This document shows positions 57,949 to 64,000 of a stretch of DNA of 64,000 bases, piece after piece. A program made the translations under genes and the position numbers. The DNA lies in assembly GCF_018070575.1 (NCBI RefSeq), contig NZ_JAGPXN010000016.1:86105-150104 (forward strand), in the 5' to 3' direction. Origin of the DNA: Micromonospora sp. C31 (GTDB taxonomy: Bacteria; Actinomycetota; Actinomycetes; Mycobacteriales; Micromonosporaceae). Every line of letters begins with the position of its first letter. Positions within the stretch are counted from its first letter, which is position 1. The notes under the pieces are model-generated. The model saw nothing but the letters and a program-made list of their open reading frames with translations. It had not been told where the DNA came from and ran no database searches.

Positions 57949-58057
57949 TCGCATCCGGGCTACCGGCGTCGGGGTCCGCACGCGTCGCATCCGGGCTACC
58001 GGCGTCGGGGTCCGCACGCGGTCGCACCCGGGCCGCCCGCGTCGGGGTTTGCACGCG
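57949..58057. repeat. 36-37 bp tandem repeat, three copies
   Basis: Copies start at 57949, 57985 and 58022 (TCGCATCCGGGC...). The first two are nearly identical and the third is diverged. It lies directly before a terminator, between convergent genes. Confidence 0.7.
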
Positions 58058-58093
58058 GGGCGGGCCGGTCACCCGAAGGTGACCGGCCCGCCC
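58058..58093. terminator. Bidirectional terminator, perfect 16-bp stem with CGAA loop
   Basis: GGGCGGGCCGGTCACC pairs perfectly with GGTGACCGGCCCGCCC around a CGAA tetraloop, between convergent genes. Confidence 0.9.
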
Positions 58094-58103
58094 GAAGGTG
58101 CGC

Positions 58104-58502
58104 TCAGAGGGTGCTGCCGTTGGTGCCCGAGCCGGACGGCTTGTTACGGGGCGTGGCCGACGTCGACCCGGGGGTCGCGGTCGTGCTCGACGACCCGGTG
58201 GCGTTCTTCGCGCCGACCGTGGCCGGCGTGCCGGCGAACGCGTCGTCGGCGGCGGTCAGCTCCTGCTTCTGGCCGTTGGTGTTCAGCTTCTCACCCAGCT
58301 TCGACTGGCCGAGCTTGTCCTTGCCCTCGCTGTAGAGGCGGGTCGCCTGGGCCTGCGCGACACCGGCCGCCTCCTGGACGGTCGGGTGGTCGAGCACCTT
58401 GCGGCCCCGGATCACCAGCTCCTCGTACTTCTCCCGACCGGCACGGGCGCCCAGGACGAATCCCGCAGCCAGCCCGCCAAGGAACATCATCTTTCCGCGC
58501 AT
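58104..58502 (-). CDS. YtxH-like small membrane-anchored protein
   Basis: A 132-aa protein starting MRGKMMFLGGLAAGFVLGARAGREKYEEL, the glycine-rich helix plus ARAGREKY pattern of YtxH-type general-stress proteins in actinobacteria. The remainder is a charged, coiled-coil-prone and then Ser/Thr/Gly-rich disordered tail. GGAAGGAG lies 5 nt before ATG 58502. Function is unknown. Confidence 0.82.
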   Translation of the reverse strand: MRGKMMFLGGLAAGFVLGARAGREKYEELVIRGRKVLDHPTVQEAAGVAQAQATRLYSEGKDKLGQSKLGEKLNTNGQKQELTAADDAFAGTPATVGAKNATGSSSTTATPGSTSATPRNKPSGSGTNGSTL

Positions 58503-58776
58503 GGCGGCTCCTTCCGTACCTGACGCGCCGTCGTCCGGTGGGTTACCCCGCCGGAGGCGACCAAATCGCGCCTGTCTTCTCTGTCGGCAGCTAACTACCC
58601 ATCCTGCTCTCCGCTCATACCTCCTTGTGCCGTGATGACGATTTGTCTGGTTTTATTATCGTGTGGCCCGGGCGCCGACTCCGAAGGTAACCCCCTGGAC
58701 CAACACCCCCCGGAATCCTGTATTCTTGTCCTCGTCGCACGGCGCACAGCGAGATCGGCGCCGGATGACGCAACGG
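58503..58776. other. Intergenic region before tRNA-Asn
   Basis: 274 bp with no gene. It includes an AT-rich stretch near 58634-58662 (TTTGTCTGGTTTTATTATCG) and TATTCT around 58720, either of which could belong to the tRNA promoter. Neither is well supported. Confidence 0.35.
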
Positions 58777-58849
58777 TCCCCCGTAGCTCAATTGGCAGAG
58801 CAGCCGGCTGTTAACCGGCAGGTTTTTGGTTCGAGTCCAAACGGGGGAG
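58777..58849 (+). tRNA. tRNA-Asn (GTT)
   Basis: 73-nt cloverleaf. Acceptor arms TCCCCCG/CGGGGGA, D-arm with AGCTCAATTGGCAGAGC, and anticodon stem GCCGG/CCGGC with loop CTGTTAA (anticodon GTT at 58810-58812). The T-arm is TTGGTTCGAGTCCAA. The 3' CCA is not encoded. Confidence 0.95.
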
Positions 58850-58862
58850 CTTCCACACCCAG

Positions 58863-58889
58863 ACGCCCGTCGGCCACGCCGGCGGGCGT
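58863..58889 (+). terminator. Terminator hairpin after tRNA-Asn
   Basis: ACGCCCGTCGGC/GCCGGCGGGCGT with one mismatch and a 3-nt loop, 13 nt after the tRNA. Confidence 0.75.
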
Positions 58890-59117
58890 TCGCCGTTCCT
58901 GCCCCCGGGTCGGGTGGGCGTTTCCGCCACCCAGGGGCCCGCTTCCCCGGCAGGATGGTCGATGTCGACCTAGACTCCTGCTGCGTCGATCGATGCGTCG
59001 GTTCATGGGAACGTCCGCTCGCTGCCGGCTGCCCGCGCGCCGGGCTGCGACACCGGGCCGACGATCTGGTGGCCGGGGCGGGCTGCCCCGGACGAACGAA
59101 GGAGCGGGAGGCGCGCG

Positions 59118-60356
59118 ATGCTCGCGGAGACCGACGTGATCGTGGTCGGCGGCGGCCTGGCAGGGCTCGCCGCGGCCCGGCGGCTGCACCGCGCGGGCGT
59201 GCCGTGGCGGCTGCTGGAGGCCGCCGCCCGCCTCGGCGGCCGGGTCGCCACCGACGCGGTCGACGGCTACCTGCTCGATCGCGGCTTCCAGGTGCTCAAC
59301 ACGGCGTACCCCCGGCTCGGCACCCTGCTCGACGTCGACCGGCTGCGCCTCGGCCACTTCACCTCCGGTGTGCTGGTACGCAAGGGCGACCGGCTGACCC
59401 GCCTGGTGAACCCGCTGCGCGAACCGACCGGCGGCCCCGCCACCGCGCTGGCCGGCGTGGGATCGCTGCTCGACCGGCTGCGCTTCGCCGCGCTCGCCAC
59501 GGGCTGCGCCACCCTGCCGAAGACCCGGCTGCTCGCCGCCGAGGAGACCACCACCGAGACCGCGCTGCGCCGCGCCGGCCTCTCCGACGCGATCGTCGAG
59601 GAGCTGCTCCGGCCGTTCCTCTCCGGCGTCCTCGTCGGCCGGGAGCTGGAGACCTCCAGCCACGTGCTGGCGATGGTGCTGCGCTCCTTCGCCCGGGGCC
59701 GCATCGGCCTGCCCGCCGAGGGGATGGCCGCGCTGCCCCGCGCCGTCGCCGACCCGCTCCCGGCGGAGCTGATCGACCTGGACACCCCGGTCGCCGAGGT
59801 GGCGCCCGGCCGGGTCCGCACCCAGGCCGGCGACATCCGCTGCCGCGCCGTCGTGGTCGCCGTGGACCCGCCGGCGGCGGCCACGCTGCTGCCGGGTCTG
59901 CCGGCGGTACGCATGCACAGCTACACGACCTACTACCACAGCACCCCGGAGCCGCCGCTTGACGAGCCGATCCTGCTCCTCGACGGCGACCGGCGCGAGA
60001 TCGTCGCCAACACGGTGGTGGTCAGCAGGGCCGCGCCCACGTACGCGCCGGCCGGTCGGCACCTGGTCGCCACCTCGGTGGTGGGCCCGTCGGCCCCGCC
60101 CGAGCCGACGGTGCGGGCGGAACTCACCCGCCTCTACGGCCGGTCCACGGCGGACTGGACCCACCTGACCACGGTGTCCATCCCCGACGCGCTGCCCGCC
60201 GCGCCCCCGCCGCAGGGCCGGCTGCGCAAGCCGGTGGCCCTGGGAGATGGCCTGTTCGTCGCCGGGGACCACCGCGACAGCCCCTCCATCCAAGGCGCCC
60301 TCGCCAGCGGCTGGCGGGCCGCCGGAGCCGTCCTGTCGGAGCTGCGTACCGGCTGA
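59118..60356 (+). CDS. FAD-dependent amine oxidase / protoporphyrinogen-oxidase-like protein
   Basis: A 412-aa flavoprotein. DVIVVGGGLAGLAAARRLHRAG is the ADP-binding GxGxxG fold, followed by LLEAAARLGGRVATDAVDGYLLDRGFQV, the amine-oxidase family signature. The C-terminus has FVAGDHRDSPSIQGALASGWRAAGAV, the second FAD-contact motif. The closest relatives by pattern are NAD(P)-binding/phytoene-desaturase-like oxidoreductases of unknown substrate. ATG 59118 follows GGGAGG. It is monocistronic. Confidence 0.88.
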   Translation: MLAETDVIVVGGGLAGLAAARRLHRAGVPWRLLEAAARLGGRVATDAVDGYLLDRGFQVLNTAYPRLGTLLDVDRLRLGHFTSGVLVRKGDRLTRLVNPLREPTGGPATALAGVGSLLDRLRFAALATGCATLPKTRLLAAEETTTETALRRAGLSDAIVEELLRPFLSGVLVGRELETSSHVLAMVLRSFARGRIGLPAEGMAALPRAVADPLPAELIDLDTPVAEVAPGRVRTQAGDIRCRAVVVAVDPPAAATLLPGLPAVRMHSYTTYYHSTPEPPLDEPILLLDGDRREIVANTVVVSRAAPTYAPAGRHLVATSVVGPSAPPEPTVRAELTRLYGRSTADWTHLTTVSIPDALPAAPPPQGRLRKPVALGDGLFVAGDHRDSPSIQGALASGWRAAGAVLSELRTG

Positions 60357-60386
60357 ACGGTGGGTCACGCCCCGTTGAAGATCACT

Positions 60387-60392
60387 TATGCT
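60387..60392 (+). promoter_or_regulatory. -10 box of leaderless promoter
   Basis: TATGCT followed by 7 nt and ATG 60400. The ATG at 60388 lies inside the hexamer, which argues for the downstream start. Confidence 0.5.
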
Positions 60393-60399
60393 CCTCGCC

Positions 60400-61350
60400 A
60401 TGCCCGGAACCATTCCGCCGCCCGACTTCGACGCCGCGGCGGCGTACCCCCAGGTCGGTCAGGTGCGCGCGGCCCTCGCGGCCCGCGACTGGCCGGCCCT
60501 GCGCGCGATCGTCGACGGGCAGGACCCGCACGGCCGGACCCTCCTCGTCGGCGAGGCCGGCGAGACCGAGGACGTCGAGGAGTTCCTCCGGGACGTGCTG
60601 GCCGGGCGGCCCGACGACGCGCTCGCCGGCGCCCTGCTCGGGTCGCACCTGATCCGGGCCGGCTGGCGGATCCGATCGTCCTACCGGGCCCAGCACGTCA
60701 GCCGGGAGCAGTTCGCCCAGTTCCACGCCCACCTGCGGCGGGCCGAGCAGGTGCTGATCGACGTCACCGCCCGGCACCCGGACGACGCGGCGGCGTGGAC
60801 GCAGCGGATCACCAACGCGCGGGGACTGGAGCTCGGCCAGGCCGAGGCCCGCCGCCGCTACGACCAGCTCGCCAAGCACCACCCCCACCACCTGCCGGCC
60901 CAGGCGTCGCTGCTGCAACAGTTCTGCCCGAAGTGGAGCGGCACCTGGGAACGGGCACACGGCTTCGCCCGGGAGTGTGCCGACGCCGCCCCGCCCGGCG
61001 CACCGAACGCGGTGCTGGTGGTCGAGGCCCACCTGGAGGAGGCGCTCGACCACGACGACGTGAGCGAGGCGGGCGCCCACCTGCGCGGCGCGCACGTCCG
61101 GCACGAGATCCACCAGGCGGCGCAGCAGTCGGTCTGGCACCCCGGGTTCCGGCACGGCTGGGGTTGGGTCTGGGTGCGCAGCGTCTTCGCGATGGCCTTC
61201 TGCCTCCTGGAGGAGTACCCGGCGGCGGCGCAGCAGTTCGCGGCCATGGGGCCGCTCGGCGACGAGGCGATGTTCGGCTACATCGGCGACCCCGCCAAGC
61301 AGTTCCAGAAGTTCCGCGACAAGGCGTACGCGAAGGGTGGGCAGTCATGA
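60400..61350 (+). CDS. Helical-repeat (TPR-like) protein of unknown function
   Basis: A 316-aa soluble protein made of alternating helices (VGQVRAALAARDWPALRAIV, HLRRAEQVLIDVTARHPDDAAAW, LGQAEARRRYDQLAKHHPHHLPAQASLLQQF, MAFCLLEEYPAAAQQFAAMG). The pattern suggests tetratricopeptide- or DUF4034-like repeats. Trp- and His-rich stretches (WHPGFRHGWGWVWV) are notable. The stop overlaps the M16 peptidase start as ATGA, so the two proteins probably act together. Confidence 0.8.
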   Translation: MPGTIPPPDFDAAAAYPQVGQVRAALAARDWPALRAIVDGQDPHGRTLLVGEAGETEDVEEFLRDVLAGRPDDALAGALLGSHLIRAGWRIRSSYRAQHVSREQFAQFHAHLRRAEQVLIDVTARHPDDAAAWTQRITNARGLELGQAEARRRYDQLAKHHPHHLPAQASLLQQFCPKWSGTWERAHGFARECADAAPPGAPNAVLVVEAHLEEALDHDDVSEAGAHLRGAHVRHEIHQAAQQSVWHPGFRHGWGWVWVRSVFAMAFCLLEEYPAAAQQFAAMGPLGDEAMFGYIGDPAKQFQKFRDKAYAKGGQS

Positions 61351-63038
61351 TCCAGGAACTGGACGTGGACGGGGTGCCCACGCTGCTCGCCCCCACCGGT
61401 GGGCCGATGCGCGCCGGGCTGACCTTCCGGGTCGGCACCGCCGACGAGACGCTCGCCCGCAGCGGCATCACCCACCTGCTGGAACACCTCGCGCTGGCCC
61501 CCCTCGGGCTGGCCGACTACCACGTCAACGGCGCCACGGCGCCGGTGTTCACCACGTTCCACATGCAGGGCTCCGCGCAGGACATCGCCACCTTCCTCAC
61601 CTCGGTCTGCGCCAACCTGAGCGAGCTGCCGACCGGCCGGCTGGACGTGGAGAAGGAGATCCTGCGCACCGAGCACAGCAGCCGGGGCACGGCCGCCACC
61701 GACGACATCCCGCTGTGGCGGCACGGCGCCCGCGACTTCGGCATCACCAGCTACCCGGAGTGGGGGCTCAGCGCGCTCACCGCCGACGACCTGCGGCAGT
61801 GGGCGGCCCGCTGGTTCACCCGGGAGAACGCGGTGCTCTGGATCGCCGGGAGGTCCGTGCCCGCCGGGCTGCGGCTGGCACTGCCGTCGGGCGTACGGCA
61901 GCCGGTGCCGGCCGCGTCGTCGGCGCTGCCGCGGACCCCCGCGTACTTCGTCGGCGGCTCGCGGGCGGTGGTGCTGGACGCCGTCGTGCGGCGCCGGACC
62001 GCCGCGAGCGTCTTCGCCGGGGTGCTGGAGCGCGAGCTGTACCGGGCGCTGCGCCAGGACGGCGGACTCTCCTACCAGACCACCGCCGGCTACGAGCCGC
62101 GCGGCGACGGCCACGCGACGCTGCGGGCGCTGGCCGACGCGCTGCCGGAGAAGCAGGACGCCGTGCTCGGCGGCTTCGTCGACACGCTCGCCAAGCTGCG
62201 GGTCGGCCGGATCGAGCAGGCCGACCTCGACGCCGTCGTGGCGAAGCGGGAGGACTTCCTCGGCACCGCCGAGGTGGACGCGGCCCGGCTGCCGTCGTAC
62301 GCCTTCAACGTGCTCACCGGGGAGCGCAACCTGACGGTCGACGAGCACCGCGCCGAGCTGAAGGCCGTCGACGTCGACGACGTGCACGAGGTGGCCCGCG
62401 AGGCGCTGGCCGGCGCGCTGCTCATGGTGCCCGAGGGACACCGCGCCGACTGGGCCGGCTTCGCCGCGGCCCCCACCCGCTCGGCCGACACGGTGGCCGG
62501 CACCGCGTACCAGGAGAAGGAGGGCGACGGCGAGCTGCACGTCGGCGTCGACGGGGTGAGCTGGCTCGGCCACGGCGGCCCGCTCACCGTCCGGTACGCG
62601 GAGTGCGCCCTCATGCTCGCCTGGCCCGACGGCGCCCGGCAGCTCATCGGCGACGACGCCATCTCCATGCGGATCGAACCGACCATGTTCGACCTGCACC
62701 CCGGCGCGATCCGGGTGATCGACTCCCAGGTACCGGCCGACCGGCAGGTGGTCATGCCGGCCCGCGACCCGGACCGCATCCCGCAGCCCCGGGCCGCAGC
62801 CGGCGCCGAGCGGCGGGAGCCGGCGAAGCGCTCCTGGTGGGAGATCCCGCTGATGGTCGTCAGCGGCCTCGCCGCGCTGGCGATCGGCGGCGCGAACGCT
62901 CTGCTGACCCTCGGCATGTTCATCACCGAGACCGCCGAGAGCGACGAGGGCTGGCTGTGGGGCGTCGTCGCGGTGGGGTGGCTGCTCACTGTTATCCTCG
63001 CGTTGCCCATCGTGCTGCTACGCCGGCGACGCCGATGA
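61347..63038 (+). CDS. Membrane-anchored M16-family peptidase-like protein
   Basis: A 563-aa protein with an M16 (insulinase/pitrilysin) domain at residues 1-410. The inverted zinc motif HLLEH (H43-E46-H47) is intact, with a downstream VEKEILRTE Glu. Unusually, the C-terminus has a Pro-rich linker and two membrane helices (about 497-520 and 530-553). The catalytic domain would face the cytoplasm if the N-terminus stays inside, as there is no signal peptide. It is coupled to the helical-repeat protein upstream. Substrates are unknown. Confidence 0.85.
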   Translation: MIQELDVDGVPTLLAPTGGPMRAGLTFRVGTADETLARSGITHLLEHLALAPLGLADYHVNGATAPVFTTFHMQGSAQDIATFLTSVCANLSELPTGRLDVEKEILRTEHSSRGTAATDDIPLWRHGARDFGITSYPEWGLSALTADDLRQWAARWFTRENAVLWIAGRSVPAGLRLALPSGVRQPVPAASSALPRTPAYFVGGSRAVVLDAVVRRRTAASVFAGVLERELYRALRQDGGLSYQTTAGYEPRGDGHATLRALADALPEKQDAVLGGFVDTLAKLRVGRIEQADLDAVVAKREDFLGTAEVDAARLPSYAFNVLTGERNLTVDEHRAELKAVDVDDVHEVAREALAGALLMVPEGHRADWAGFAAAPTRSADTVAGTAYQEKEGDGELHVGVDGVSWLGHGGPLTVRYAECALMLAWPDGARQLIGDDAISMRIEPTMFDLHPGAIRVIDSQVPADRQVVMPARDPDRIPQPRAAAGAERREPAKRSWWEIPLMVVSGLAALAIGGANALLTLGMFITETAESDEGWLWGVVAVGWLLTVILALPIVLLRRRRR

Positions 63039-63101
63039 GCGACGGCGCCATCTCGTGCTGGCCGGTGATCCACCGGGCGGGATAAGATCCGGCGCGGTGA
63101 C

Positions 63102-63175
63102 GGGGCGGTAGCTCAGCCGGTTAGAGCAGGGGACTCATAATCCCTCGGTCGCGGGTTCGAGTCCCGCCCGCCCCA
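63102..63175 (+). tRNA. tRNA-Met (CAT), probably elongator
   Basis: 74-nt cloverleaf. Acceptor GGGGCGG/CCGCCCC, D-arm GCTCAGCCGGTTAGAGC, anticodon stem GGGGA/TCCCT with CTCATAA (CAT at 63136-63138), and T-arm GCGGGTTCGAGTCCCGC. The GGG/CCC anticodon-stem triplet of initiators is absent. A tRNA-Ile with modified CAT cannot be excluded. The 3' half overlaps, antisense, the end of a serine-integrase gene, so it is the likely integration target. Confidence 0.93.
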
Positions 63176-63878
63176 CCGACCGCACCATTGTGCGAACCGG
63201 TGGTACTCCTGAGGTGCCCCCGTCCGTTTCGGGCGGGGGCATTGTTGTGTCGGTGGGGATCTTGAACACGGGTACGACTCCCTGGTCAGTGAGTTGGACT
63301 TCGGCGATGAGCGCTTCGATGGCGGCTTTGCGTTCGGTGGCGGTGCCGCTGGTCATGATGGTGCTGAGGTGGTCGCGGATCCGGGCGACGGTGCCCGGCG
63401 GCGGGGGCTCGGGTTGTGACGTCAGGTCGGCGTCGAGTTCGGTGTGCCGGGCTTGAAGTTGAGCGAGTCGTTGGCGGAGTTCGCGGATGCGGGGTCCGGC
63501 GGTGGCGTCGTCCATGGTGCCGTTCTCGAACGCGGTGTGATACCGGTCGATCGCGTTCTCGGTGCTGGTGATCTGGTGGGCGGTGGCGGTGAGTTCGGCG
63601 CGTCGGTCGTCGGTGGTGGTGTCGTGTTGGGTGTGGGCGCGTTGGATCATGGCGGCGAGGACGGGTTCGGCGGTGGTGTAGAAGTCGAGTAGGGCTTTCA
63701 GGATCATGTGGTCGAGGTCGTCGGCGGGGAGTCGGGGTGCGGTGCAGGTGGCGTGCTTGCCGTAGCGGGTGCGGGTGAAGCAGGTGTAGTAGCGGTAGCG
63801 GCGGGTGCGGCCTTTGGCGGACGTGCCGATGTAGCGCTGTCCGCACCGCGGACATGTCAGTAGGCCAGTCAGCCCTTT
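63135..63878 (-). pseudogene. Serine integrase C-terminal fragment (zinc-ribbon and coiled-coil domains)
   Basis: 247 codons of a large serine recombinase. A zinc ribbon (TCPRCGQRYIGTS, YYTC, HATC; four Cys at fragment positions 9, 12, 33 and 45) is followed by a long coiled coil (ITSTENAIDRYHTAFENG, RIRELRQRLAQLQARHTELDADL). It ends with the characteristic VVPVFKIPTD. The final VGRAGLEPATEGL is read from the antisense strand of the tRNA. The catalytic and recombinase domains are missing: a TGA ends the frame at 63879, where an IS transposase begins. It is therefore a disrupted integrase at the edge of an integrated element. Confidence 0.85.
63215..63241. terminator. Hairpin downstream of tRNA-Met
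   Basis: TGCCCCCGTCC and GGGCGGGGGCA form an 11-bp stem (one G-T pair), then TTGTTGTGTT. It may terminate the tRNA transcript; it lies inside the integrase frame. Confidence 0.55.
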
Positions 63879-64000
63879 TCATCCTGCGTAGCGGTTGGAT
63901 TCGGTGCGGTGCAGGACGAGGATCGCCTGCACGATCGCGGTGGCTCGGCGTGGGCAGCAGCGCAGCTTGGCCAGGATCTTCCAGGTTTTGAGCGTGGCAA
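63879..64000 (-). mobile_element. C-terminal end of an IS transposase, cut by window edge
   Basis: The last 39 codons of a frame entering from the window edge, ending KLRCCPRRATAIVQAILVLH...RYAG and then TGA. The LKTW-ILAKLRC-P-RA--IVQAI-VL pattern is the C-terminus of DDE transposases of the IS4/IS5 kind. Its stop sits directly against, and in the same frame as, the remaining integrase codons, indicating insertion of the IS into the integrase gene. Confidence 0.7.

Noticed and set aside
63102..63175. Initiator tRNA-fMet
   Set aside because: The anticodon stem lacks the three consecutive G-C pairs next to the loop, and the acceptor begins with a normal G-C pair.
63135..63175. Functional C-terminal peptide RAGLEPATEGL of the integrase
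   Set aside because: These residues are simply the antisense of the tRNA and commonly appear in genes running into a tRNA.

Overview
The window comes from a high-GC actinobacterium, most likely a Micromonosporaceae member such as Micromonospora. The reasons are the very strong G/C bias at third codon positions, frequent GTG starts and 4-nt GTGA/ATGA gene overlaps, many genes apparently read from leaderless promoters, and dispersed GGGCCC-centred palindromes of a kind I associate with this family. That assignment is an inference, not a database result.

Layout. 1-12 kb is core: the end of a membrane protein, an acyl-CoA dehydrogenase, a complete zinc-uptake island (znuA-znuC-znuB, SmtB/ArsR repressor, Zur), glycyl-tRNA synthetase and a tRNA-dihydrouridine synthase. 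An orphan endonuclease-like gene between the last two is bracketed by palindromic repeats. 12-18 kb holds a secreted C39-like peptidase, a GH20 hexosaminidase and pyruvate phosphate dikinase. 18-26 kb holds a roadblock protein, a VOC protein, dGTPase, an iron-box-controlled siderophore-interacting protein, a BCCT transporter and DnaG primase. 26-30 kb is a reduced conservon-like operon (sensor kinase and roadblock protein) fused translationally to a TAXI solute-binding lipoprotein. It is preceded by a chimeric remnant joining a TRAP permease N-terminus to a TAXI C-terminus. 30-35 kb is a drug/lipid-type ABC exporter and a YihY protein.

35.7-42.5 kb is a sugar island: ROK regulator, RbsA/RbsC/RbsB-like ABC importer and a Gfo/Idh/MocA dehydrogenase. 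Between the regulator and the ATPase lies a perfect five-copy 59-bp array in which each copy is a tiny ORF chained to the next by a GTGA overlap. 43.0-51.3 kb is the most striking part: eight tightly packed genes for a divergent inositol-phosphate synthase, a UbiA prenyltransferase, a TIM-barrel isomerase, EboA-, EboB-, EboE- and EboF-like proteins and a polyprenyl diphosphate synthase. This is an actinobacterial version of the cyanobacterial ebo metabolite-traffic cluster, in which a cyclitol-forming synthase may stand in for EboD and a dedicated prenyl donor synthase is added.

51.6-58 kb carries two large secreted multidomain carbohydrate-active proteins (a glucose/sorbosone dehydrogenase type and a ThuA/DUF1080 type) sharing a CBM6-ricin tail, then a TIM-barrel isomerase. 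A 41-bp promoter motif upstream of the first is shared with the ROK promoter 16 kb away, so these genes and the ABC importer probably form one regulon for a keto- or disaccharide-type sugar.

58-64 kb holds a YtxH protein, tRNA-Asn, a flavin amine-oxidase-like enzyme, a helical-repeat protein coupled to a membrane-anchored M16 peptidase, and tRNA-Met(CAU). Abutting the last tRNA is a large serine-integrase fragment whose 3' end runs into the tRNA and whose 5' side is interrupted by an IS transposase: the edge of a decayed integrated element.
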